Source of the DNA: Sorghum bicolor | Taxonomy: Eukaryota > Streptophyta > Magnoliopsida > Poales > Poaceae | Direction of reading: 5' to 3' | Length of the DNA stretch: 64,000 bases | NCBI RefSeq assembly: GCF_000003195.3 | Contig: NC_012878.2 | Span: forward strand, 17,088,641 to 17,152,640 | Shown: positions 47,519 to 57,453 of the stretch, one piece after another | Layout of the letters: each line of letters starts with the position of its first letter | Position numbering within the stretch: position 1 is the stretch's first letter | Program-made: the position numbers and the translations under genes | The notes under the pieces: generated by a model | Database searches by the model: none | The model's input: only the letters and a program-made list of their open reading frames with translations | Told to the model about the DNA's origin: nothing

Positions 47519-48670
47519 TTATGGATAGAAACGTCGCAGTTTGTCGATGTGCCAAGAGTTAGGCACTCATGTTCCGTCTGGGTATGCCAATCTGTAGGAC
47601 GTAGGTCGTGTGACCTCGGTCACCACGAAGGGTCCTTCCCAGGGAGTGGATAACTTGTGCATTCCCTCCTGGCTTGTTTTCCATCGAAGCACCAGATCGC
47701 CGACCACGAAGGAACGGTCCTTGACGTTCCTGTTGTAGTATCGCCTTACTGCCGCGAGATATTTTGCTGTTCGGAGACATGAAACTAAACGCTTTTCCTC
47801 CATGCAATTGATTTCGAGTTCTCTGGCGTTGTCGGCAGTCGCCTGGTCGAAGTGCTCGATTCTAGGAGATCCGAAGTGTATGTCAGACGGCAGGACCGCC
47901 TCTGCACCGTATACCATGAAGTAGGGAGACACCCCTGTGTTTCGACTGGTCTGGGTTCGGAGGCCCCAGACTACTGCCGGCAATTCTCTCATCCATCGAC
48001 CGGGTGCTCTGTCGTTTTCGGTGTACAGCCTCTTCTTTAGGGCGTCAACGATCATTCCGTTAGCACGTTCGACTTGACCGTTGGCACGTGGATGTGCCAC
48101 TGACACATATTTTATGACTATGCCTCTGTCATCGCAGAAATCCCAAAAAGTGGTGCCAGTAAACTGAGTGCCCAGGTCGGTGATTATGCTGTTCGGGATG
48201 CCGAATCTGTGTATGATTTGATTGAGAAACTCCACAGCCTTCTCGGAGGTTGCCTTGACCAGGGGCATGTATTCAATCCACTTGGAGAACTTGTCGATTA
48301 GCACGAAGACAAACTTGAAATTGCCCGGGGCTGGTTTAAATGGTCCGATCATGTCAAGCCCCCAGCAAGCAAAGGGCCAAGACGACGGGATAGTTTGAAT
48401 TTCATGGGCAGGTACGTGGGTCCTCTTAGCGAAAAACTGACATCCTTCGCAATGCCGAACCAGTTTTTCTGCGTCGCCGACCGCGGTTGGCCAATAAAAA
48501 CCTGCTCGGAAAGCCTTTCCGACCAGCGTTCTAGATGCGGCGTGATTGCCGCAGGATCCAGCGTGTATGTCCTCCAAGAGCTTGATACCATCATCTTGGG
48601 GTATGCACTTGAGCAGTACTTCGGAGCTTGCGTTTTTCCGCATGAGTTTTCCGTCGACCAGGATGTATTT
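47519..48670 (-). pseudogene. TAT-2 integrase
   Basis: The HHCC zinc site spans HAGSCGNH and CEGCQFF. The catalytic core has Asp in GLDMIGPF, Asp in ITDLGTQF and Glu in ANGQVERANG, and the C-terminus is basic. It follows RNase H after a 1-nt frameshift near 48670. An in-frame TGA at 47569-47567 precedes the natural-looking TAA at 47521-47519 by 15 codons. The enzyme would insert the cDNA into the genome. Apart from these lesions the domain is complete. Confidence 0.9.
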
Positions 48671-51600
48671 CTTTGATCGTATTTGATGAACGGGGTACGC
48701 CAGTCACGCCCACCGGTTGTCGGAGTGGCGTCATCTTTGAGCATTGCCTCGGTGGGTTGCTTGTCGACCAGGGGAGGGCTTACGCTTGGCTCATGGATGT
48801 CCTGGACAAAAATACCCCACGGGATTTGGGCCCGAGATGAGCCTAACTTTGACAACGCATCTGCTGCTTGGTTCTTATCCCGGACCACGTGGATGTACTC
48901 TATGCCATAGAAGTTAGTTTCCCATTTGCGAATTTCTTTGCAGTAGAGATCCATCTTCTCGTGGGTTGCGTCCCACTCCTTGTTGAGCTGGTTGATGACC
49001 AAAGCGGAGTCGCCGTAGACATAGAGGCGCTTGACCCCCAGTTCAACGGCTAGTCGTATGCCATGTAAGCATGCTTCGTATTCGGCGACGTTGTTTGACG
49101 CCGGAAAAAGGATCCTAAGGATGTAGCGGAGTTTGTCCTTGTTGGGTGATACGAACAATATCCCAGTGCCTGCACCGTTGATGTTCAAGGACCCATCAAA
49201 GAACATTGACCAGTGGTCTGAGACATCGGGAACGGAAGGCTCGTTGAGATCCGTCCATTCGGCAATGAAATCGACCAGGGCTTGGGACTTGACAGTGGTG
49301 CGACTCTGGAACTCCAGGGAAAATGGACATAATTCCATTGCCCATTTAACGATTCTGCCATTGGCGTCTTTATTGCGCAGGATGTCCCCGAGAGGAAAGC
49401 TGGTTGTCACCAGGACTCGATGGCCGTCGAAGTAGTGCTTCAGCTTTCTTGATGTTATCAGGATGGCGTATATAAGCTTCTGTATTTGTGGGTACCTGGC
49501 CTTGGACTCGTTTAAGACTTCGCTTATGAAGTAAACGGGTCTCTGGACCTTGAAGACGTGACCTGGTTCATCTCGCTCGACCACTATTGCCGTGGAAACA
49601 ACCCTGTCGGTTGCAGCAATGTAAAGGAGTAGGTCTTCATTGGGCTGAGGCGCTGTGAGGACAGGTGGTGAAGTGAGGAAGGTCTTAAGCTGAGTGAACG
49701 CAGCGTCGGCTTCCTCTGTCCAAGAAAATTTTTCTGACGCTTTCAATAGTTTGAAGAAAGGGAGGCCTTTTTCTCCCAGCCTTGAGATGAAACGACTGAG
49801 GGCGGCCATGCATCCGGTTAGCTTCTGAATATCCTTGACATTCTTCGGTGGTCGCATGTCGAGTACGGCTTTGACTTTTGAAGGGTTTGGTCGTATGCCG
49901 TCGCGACTGACGACGTTGCCGAGCAGTAAACCGGAAGGAACGCCGAAAATGCATTTCTTGGGGTTGAGCTTCCACTTGTACCTATTGAGTGCCTTGAAGG
50001 TTCGGTCTAAGTTGTCGATTAGGGTGCTCGCGTCCCTTGTTTTTACGACCACGTCGTCCACATAGGCCTCGACGAGGTCATCGCGAATCTCGTCGTGGAG
50101 GCATTGCTGGATGGCCCTTTGATAAGTGGCCCCGGCGTTTTTAAGCCCGAAAGACATGGTAGTGTAGCAGTATGCGCCGAAGGGTGTGATGAAGGATGTT
50201 TTGATCTGATCTTCTTCCTTTAGCGAGATCTGGTGATAACCAGAGTAGCAATCTAGAAAGGAGAGGAGTTCGCATCCGGCCGTTGAGTCGACCACCTCGT
50301 CGATGCGAGGAAGACCAAAAGGATCTTTAGGACAGTGTTTGTTGAGATCGGTGTAATCAACGCACATTCTCCATTCATTATTCTTTTTGCGTACAAGAAC
50401 CGGATTGGCGAGCCAATCGGGGTGATACACTTCTTTTATGAATCCGGCTGCTAGAAGCCGTGTTATTTCTGTCCTAATAGCCTCCTTTTTGTCACGAGCG
50501 AACCGTCGCAGTTTTTGCTTGATTGGTCTTGCGGTCTTCGAGACATTTAAGGAGTGCTCGATCAGGTTTCGTGGGACACCGGGCATGTCTGCGGGTTTCC
50601 ATGCGAAAACGCTCACGTTGTCCCTTAGAAACCTGACGAGCGCGTCTTCCTATTTTGGATCCAGGTTAGCCCCGATGAGGGCTGTCTTCTCGAGGTTGCC
50701 TTCGACCAGCTACACTTCTTTGTACTCCTTGGATTTCGAGTTCTTTCTGGCTGTCTCCTGCTCAGGTAATCGGAGCTGGTCGGGAGGCAGCTGTGCGGCT
50801 TGGTTTGCTGTTTCCGCCATGCGGATTGAGAGGTCGATTGCCTCGGTGATCTTGAAGCTTTCTTCTTCGCAGGTGTACGCGGTGTAGACGTTGCCTCTGA
50901 TGGTTAGGACACCCTTCTCCGTGGGCATCTTAAGGACTAGGTATGAGTAGTGCGGGACTGCCATGAACTTTGTCAGCGATGGGCGGCCCAGTATGGCGTG
51001 ATAGGTCCCGTCGAAATCCGCGACTACGAAGTTGATGAACTCCGTCCGGAAGTGATCGGGTGTGCCGAATTGGACAGGCAATGTTATCTGTCCGAGGGGC
51101 ACCGAACTTTGACCTGGCAAAACCCCCCAGAATTGGGCGTCGTAAGGTTTTAGTTGTGCCGGTGATATCTTGAGGGCGGGCAGGCTGTTGCGGAAAAGGA
51201 TGTCGATGGAGCTTCCCCCGTCCACGAGCACGCGCTCGAATCTGATGCTATTGATGCAGGGATCAAGAATCAGTGGGAAACGACCCGGCTCTGGGATAGC
51301 GGCCCACTGGTCCTTCCTGCTGAACGAGATCTCCCTGTGGGACAACGCGGGAAATTTCGGGTCTGCAATCAGCCCGTCCGTGCTGTCTATGTTGAGGCAG
51401 GCTCTCTTTAACAGCTTTCTTTCTCGCTTGGACTCAGTGGAGACCTTGCCCCCGAAAATGGAGTGGACCACGTCGGTGGGGCTGACGTATTGGTGTCGGG
51501 GGTCCCTGTCTTGGTCCTTATCCTCATCTTCGTGGTCGTGCCCGTCGCGCTTGTTATTTTTCTTGGCGGAGTCCTCTTGGGCGGCCCGCCGTGTATAGAT

Positions 51601-53103
51601 ACTTTTGAGGACGCGGCACTCTTCCATGGTATGGTTAGACTTTGGGTGTAGCTGGCACGGTCCCTTCAACGTTTTGTTGTAGTCGTCTTGGTAGTCCCGT
51701 CGTCCATTGGGACGTTTGACCGTATTTACTTCGTGGTCGTATTCGCGAGGGCGCTTTCCTCTGAAGTCGTCGCGGCTATCGCGCCGCCGATCCCAACCCT
51801 CTCGGTGATCGCGGTTGTCAGAGCGGCGGTGATTTCTGTTGTCGTAGTGACCACGACCGTCATCTCGCAGGGAAGGCTGGTCGGGGCCTCTCGCATCGTC
51901 TCGGATTAGTTTTTCTGCGTCATCAGCATCGGCGTAATTTTTAGCCGTGGCGAGGAGCTCTGCTACCGTTGATGGGCGCTTACGCAACAGCTTGTTCCTC
52001 AGCGCTTCATGGAAACGCAAGCCCTTGATAAAGGCCGATATGGCCTCGTCATGGGAAATCTTCGGGATTTTGAGGCGCATATCCGAGAATCGTCGGATGT
52101 AATCGCGCAGAGGTTCATTCTTCCTGTCTCTTATCCTTTCAAGGTCATACTTGTTTCCGGGCTGCTCGCATGTGGCGATGAAGTTGTCGATGAAAGCCTG
52201 GCGTAGCTCTTCCCAAGAGTCGAAGGAGTTCTCGGGCAAGCCGAGAAGCCACTGATGACCAGCCTGGTCGAGGACTACGGGGAAGTAGTTAGCCATGACG
52301 TGCTCATCTCCTGCCGCTGATCGGACGGCGATTTCATAGAGAGTGATCCAGTTCTCTGGATTTTCCTTGCCGTCGTATTTTTTAAGTTTTTCGAGCTTGA
52401 AATTGCGGGGCCACACGACCTGGCGGAGGTGTGAGGAGAACTGTCTTAGGCCTGGAGGACCGTGGGTCGCATCGTACTCGATGCGGCGCAGGTTTTCGTG
52501 GACTGCTCTGTCTGCGGCGCGCCTGTTGATGCGGTCCCGGGCATCTTTGGGAGGGATGTTGTGGCGGAGATCCCTGTGTTGATCTTCTTCTTGGCCGCGT
52601 ATGCCATGAATTTGCTTGCGGCGGCCATCGGCGTCCCGACCACCATCGTCGCGCCGCGAGTCCCCTCGACGGTTGTCGGGGGAGCGGCTGCGGTGACGCC
52701 TGCTGGGTGAGACCTGGATACGATTAGTCTGGTCGGAGGCGGCTTCCGTATAAGAGACGTCCTGGACTCTCTTGAGTAGAGTGGCTGTCTGTCCCATTGC
52801 GGCGATCAGGTGTGCTCGGATGCTGGTCCGGACTCCCTGGCATTCGGGGGTGTCAGGAAGCCGATCCAGGTTGGCCATGGCGACAGCCACGTTGGCGCTT
52901 GGCGTTTTGTAGACTGGCTGGTCCCCGACCATGTCAAAGGCATCGTTGAGGTTACTTGGTGGCATCTGTTGCTCGTCCGCACGCCGTCGGGCGCGATCGG
53001 CGTTACGCTGTTCGCGGAGTTGCCTCTGGTCATCTGTTTCTCCGTCAACAGCCGGTTCGTCGGCGCTGACATTGAACACAATATCCCCTCGCCGGGGGGG
53101 GGA
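48671..53103 (-). pseudogene. TAT-2 gag-protease-RT-RNase H
   Basis: One continuous frame, broken by TAG codons at 50712-50710 and 50652-50650. Gag has PRNFKLEKLKKYDGKENPENW and a knuckle-like CQLHPKSNHTMEEC. Protease has LVDGGSSIDILF and ILGRPSL. RT has [17 protein letters not shown] and the catalytic YVDD ([11 protein letters not shown]). Two RNase H regions follow: the ordinary one after RT, and a second beginning [13 protein letters not shown] with DSALVINQL and [10 protein letters not shown]. Such a second, archaeal-like RNase H is characteristic of Tat elements. The 5' part of gag is in another frame beyond a C9 tract (53102-53094 on minus). Confidence 0.92.
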
Positions 53104-53791
53104 ATATCGGGAATCGGTCGAAACCCGGAGGGTGTGAAGGAAAATCCAGGTCGTAGCCCTCGTCTTCGGTGTTTATAACCTCGGTGGGGACGGAGCCGGT
53201 GCTTGAGTTGGTGCTGGAAACCTGGCCGTCCCGTAGCTCTCGGATTGTCACCATGTTGACATGGTGACGATTGTTCCTTGTCGGCGACCAACCCGCCTTG
53301 CTGAAAACGGATTGGACATGCTGTGAGTAAACAGAGGCCGAGTTGTTCAGGCCGCGAGGATAGTCTTCCTTTTTGAGCTCGACGGATCGTCCTGAGGGGG
53401 TTGAGGTTATCGTCAGGGACGTTCCCAGCCGTTCGTGTGTGGCGACACGAGTTGGCCGGCGGGATTTCGAAAAATCCGCTCGAGTAGCTTGGTCGGGCCG
53501 GCGCAGAACTCCATCTATTAGTTGGGAGACTTCGAGTAGCTTGGAGTCAGTGCGATCGAGCGCTTGGAGGAGGTCCGAGCAGTCGATCTCCTTTCCCTTG
53601 TAGAGTGGGAACGGTGGTCGGGCGCTTGGTGCTGTCATGCGTGTGGTCGGAGACGGCGTGATCTCAGATTGGATCTGGATCTCCTTCGGAACCGTGGTCG
53701 CGAAGCTGCCGCTGCACGTCGTCCACGTGATCTGGCCGACGGTGAACGTGAGGCCTTCGGGCACGGTCGCGGAAGCTGGGATCGTGACCAT
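53103..53791 (-). pseudogene. TAT-2 gag N-terminal region
   Basis: ATG at 53791, about 30 bp after the primer site, opens a frame that reaches the C9 tract at 53102-53094. Changing the length of that tract by one base would connect it with the main gag frame. The region is Ser/Thr-rich with low complexity. It is probably the natural Gag N-terminus, separated by a single homopolymer slip or a sequencing error. Confidence 0.7.
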
Positions 53792-53820
53792 CTTGTTCGC
53801 CGGAAAAGTTGCACGCACAC

Positions 53821-53838
53821 CCCCTACCTGGCGCGCCA
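53821..53838 (-). promoter_or_regulatory. TAT-2 primer binding site
   Basis: On minus TGGCGCGCCAGGTAGGGG, one base past the LTR end. This is a common primer site of grass Tat-type elements; I do not assign the tRNA. Confidence 0.8.
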
Positions 53839-53839
53839 C

Positions 53840-54299
53840 TGTCGACGAAAGCTAGTCGGCAGTCTACCTTGGGGTATACCCACGGTAGTAGTTTATCGGT
53901 AGACGGTGCGCAAACTACGAACTCGATGGTGACGCAAGACACGGGCAAGCTTTTTATCCAGGTTCGGCCGCCGAGTTGGCGTAATACCTACGTCCTGCGT
54001 CTGATTGTATTGATTTGTGTTGAGAGAATATGATGTCCTAGGGGGGTCCCTTGCCCCTCCTTATATAGTCTGGAGGGCAGGGTTACAGATCTGGAAACTA
54101 ATCCTAGTCGGTTACAATTGCCATGGATAATTCGATATCAATTCCTATTCTAACCGACTAGAATCCTACTTGATCTCCACATCTTGTTTCCTTGCGCGAA
54201 ACTCCAGGTTGTCGGATCAAGCCTTGAACTCGTCTCGTAATGGGCCAAGCCTCCTGGCCGAAGTCTAGCCGTAAGGGTATAGGGGTTTATACCCCCACA
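53840..54299 (-). repeat. TAT-2 5' LTR
   Basis: 460 bp; on minus starts TGTGGGGGTATAAACCCC and ends TTTCGTCGACA. TATATAA on minus at 54067-54061. No matching full LTR remains at the left end. Confidence 0.88.
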
Positions 54300-54650
54300 G
54301 ATATAATGTTCTCAATTATACATGCAATGATAGATGCTCAATCTCATATTCTATTCTGTAATCAATATTGATGATTGCTAATCCCTTCCCAGTGGTAAAA
54401 ATATAAATAACGATACCTGGAATACTTCCCGGTTAAAATGTTGCATCGGTATTAATCTGTGCACTTGCAGATCCCATTCATTATTTATTTAGAAGAGCAA
54501 TTGCATATTTCAATACCGCGTCTCTTATATCATGCTGGGGATGACAACTTGGCTTAAGTGGTGTGAGGGATAGGTTTGGCATTTTTGGCACCGTTACTAG
54601 ATTTAGAGAACTTAGTCTACTTTTGGTAATGATGTTAAGAATACCCAACA
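54300..54650 (+). repeat. ATH-5 5' LTR, second segment
   Basis: Matches 60858-61208 with about three differences and ends AATACCCAACA. A degenerate primer-site copy (TGGCACCGTTACTAG) is at 54586-54600. Confidence 0.93.
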
Positions 54651-54658
54651 AGCATTTT

Positions 54659-54676
54659 TGGCGCCGTTGCCGGGGA
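54659..54676 (+). promoter_or_regulatory. Primer binding site, tRNA-Asp type (ATH-5)
   Basis: TGGCGCCGTTGCCGGGGA, 8 bp after the LTR end. Confidence 0.88.
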
Positions 54677-54810
54677 AGGTTGATTACTAATCAGAAATGG
54701 AATAAAAGATTTTGAGTTATCATTCGCATCACTAATATGATTGAGCTTATCTATTCTCTCATACAGTTTTACCCCGATATTTTCCTATTTCATCTTATGC
54801 AGGGGAATGT

Positions 54811-57453
54811 ATGAATAGAAGACATCTTCCAGGAAATTTTGTTGACAATCCCGAAGCATTATTCAAGAAGACGAGAGCCAAGCTAAAGAAATCATCAACA
54901 CTTCAGCAAGAAGCTTCATCCAATCAAGAAGATCACCGGAACTTGTCTTCAGAGTTTGAAGCCATGGCAAACAAATCAATCCGCGAGTTCTCAGCTCCCA
55001 CTACGGATAACATCCTCACTGGACCTGCTGCAGAGATCGATGGCAACTTTGAGCTCAAGCCTAGACTTATCAACATGGTGCAATCCAACCAGTTCTGTGG
55101 GAAGGCACACGAAGATGCTAGTGCTCATTTACAACATTTCCTGGAGATTTGCAACACATTCACCATATCAGGAGTTCCCAAAGATGCTATACTACTTCGC
55201 CTCTTCCCATTCTCACTATTAGGAAGAGCGAAGTAGTGGTTCTACGCTACAAAGGAGAAGAATACTACGTGGGCACTCTGCTCAACAAACTTCCTGGCTA
55301 AGTTCTTTCCCATGGGCAAGACCAATGCTCTCCGTGGGAAGATTACAAGTTTTCAGCAACAAAATGATGAATCTGTTCCAGAAGCATGGGAGCGCTTTCA
55401 AGACTACATCCTAGAATGTCCCCATCATGGAATGGAGAGTTGGCAGTTGATGCAGACATTTTATCATGGGCTCGGCAACAGTGCTCGAGAAACCATGGAT
55501 GCTGCAGCTGGAGGAGCATTCTTATCACTTACAATACCACAAGCCACAGCTCTTGTGGAGAAGATGGCGTCCAACCAAAGCTGGAATGAAGAGAGGACCC
55601 AGACACGCAAGAGAGGTGGACGTATGCATCAGCTGAAAGAGGTAGACATGCTGTCTGCAAAGCTAGACCTGCTCATGAAGAAGCTCGATGATAGAGCTGG
55701 AGACAAGAAAGAAGTTATGCACATCTACGACTCTCACATGACTTGTGAGGAGTGTGGAGACACTGGACACTTAGGCAACCACTGCCCTGAGATGCTTGAG
55801 GATGTGAACTACGTCAACAACAACTACTACTACTACAACCGTCCTCAACAAAATCATGGTTGGAATCAACAGAGGCCTAACTACTCAGGTAATTATCAAG
55901 GTAACAATTCTTACAACAACAATAATAATTATCCACCTTTGAGAGAGTTAGTGTCTAATCAAGGAAAGCTAATGGATAATCTATCTAAGAAATTGGCATC
56001 TAATGATAAAATGCTAGAAAATATAAATAATAGAATGGATAATTCCTCTACTGCCATTAAGAATCAAATTAGCTTTAATAAAATGATTGAATCTCAGTTA
56101 AATCAAATAGCTGTTGCTGTTCCTACTACTAACCCCGGTATACCATCACAACCGGAAGGATTAGAATCTGCAAATCTTGTAGACACGTTTGATGCAGGTA
56201 ATTGGAGTAACCCCGTCACTGAATTCTCTACTGACCTTCTGCCGGTCAAGAGAGGCGATCCAGGACGCCCCGTCATCCCGATCTCTATCGGCATGGTGGA
56301 CGTTCCAGAAGCACTCTGCGACTTTGGCTCCAGTGTCAACATTATAACCAGGGTACTCTATGAAAAATTCTTTACATATCCTTTATTAGAAACAACCATG
56401 TGTTTGCAGTTTGCAGATCAGACGATAACTTTTCCAAAAGGAATAGTGAAGAACCTTTGTGTCCGAGTTGGTACCTTATATGCCCCAGCAGACTTCGTAG
56501 TGGTAGAGACCGGAAATGATGAGAGAGCACCTATCATCTTAGGGAGGCCATTCTTGAATACCACGGGAGCTATCATCTAAGCTAGTGGTGCTAAGATCAG
56601 TTTCTACGTCAAAGGGAAGAAGGAGACATTTTTCTTCAAGAACAAGACTACACAAATTCCAGATCAATCCAGACGTCAATCAAGGAAGAGGACCAATAGG
56701 AGGAACAGGAACAAGCAAGTGTGGACCGAGCCAGCTAAGATGGTCACTGTAGTTCATGGAGGCCAAGATCACCAACTTAAGTCACCGCTTTTGACCAAGA
56801 AGGACGACCCAGGAATGCCAAGCATCTACTGCTCCATCAATGGATACAATTTCTACAAGACGATTTGCGACACCGGATCGGGCGTCAACATAATGGCCGC
56901 AGTCACCTATCAGCTCTTGTTCGGAACCATGCCACTAAGACCAACATACATTCAACTCCAGATGGCAGATCAGACATTTCGAGAAGTTAAAGGAATAGTA
57001 ACTGATGTTCCAGTCAAAATAGACGACCACTTTGTCTACACAGACTTTCAAGTTATTGACATGGGAGAAGATGAGTACGATCCACCCATCATCCTTGGAA
57101 GACCGTTCCTCAGCACCGTTAAAGCAACTATCTACATTGGAACCGGAGAAGTCCATATGCACTTCCCCTCAGAGAAGGTACGCCGTTATTTTACTGACCC
57201 TAACTATATCGTTGAAGAATCTAAGCAGGTAAGGAAACGACGCAACCGCAACCAGAGGAGGCAGATCATCAAGGACGGATGGGCAGACTACGAAGGAGAA
57301 GTTATAAGGTCAGAAGACGTAGAGTTTAAACAGAATTATCCAGAGGAGACTGAAGCACCAAGTCAGGTGTGGAAAATGAAGATAACTATACATGAAGAGG
57401 AGGCGCCGCCGGAAGTTCCGACTACGCCACCCAACGAACCTCAGGACGATTGA
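54811..57453 (+). pseudogene. ATH-5 Gag with two tandem protease domains
   Basis: One frame of 880 codons from ATG 54811 to TGA 57451-57453, interrupted only by TAG at 55234-55236 and TAA at 56578-56580. Order: basic N-terminus; Gag domain (KAHEDASAHLQHFLEI, LRLFPFSLLGRAK, QLMQTFYHGL) at about residues 90-260; CCHC zinc knuckle CEECGDTGHLGNHC (about 312-325); Asn/Tyr-rich linker. A first protease-like domain follows with LCDFGSSVNI and IILGRPFLNT (residues about 480-590). A second has the canonical ICDTGSGVNI and IILGRPFLST (residues about 675-780). The tail is basic, then acidic. Other Athila copies here have one protease. No pol follows, so replication would need enzymes in trans. Confidence 0.88.

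Larger units (their letters stand above)
45053..54299 (-). mobile_element. TAT-2, Tat-lineage Ty3/gypsy retrotransposon with antisense gene
   Basis: Read on minus: 5' LTR (54299-53840), primer site, gag-protease-RT-RNase H, integrase, then a spliced gene on the opposite strand, with the left end near 45053. The left LTR is missing except perhaps its terminal TGTCGAC. Five host bases (60853-60857 in the intact copy) are absent at the junction and no target duplication is seen, so the left end was deleted. Length is about 9.2 kb. Confidence 0.88.

Noticed and set aside
49133..53902. Plus-strand ORFs of 60-149 codons across TAT-2
   Set aside because: They are shadows of gag-pol on the minus strand; none has splice support or a domain, unlike the antisense gene at 45093-47241.
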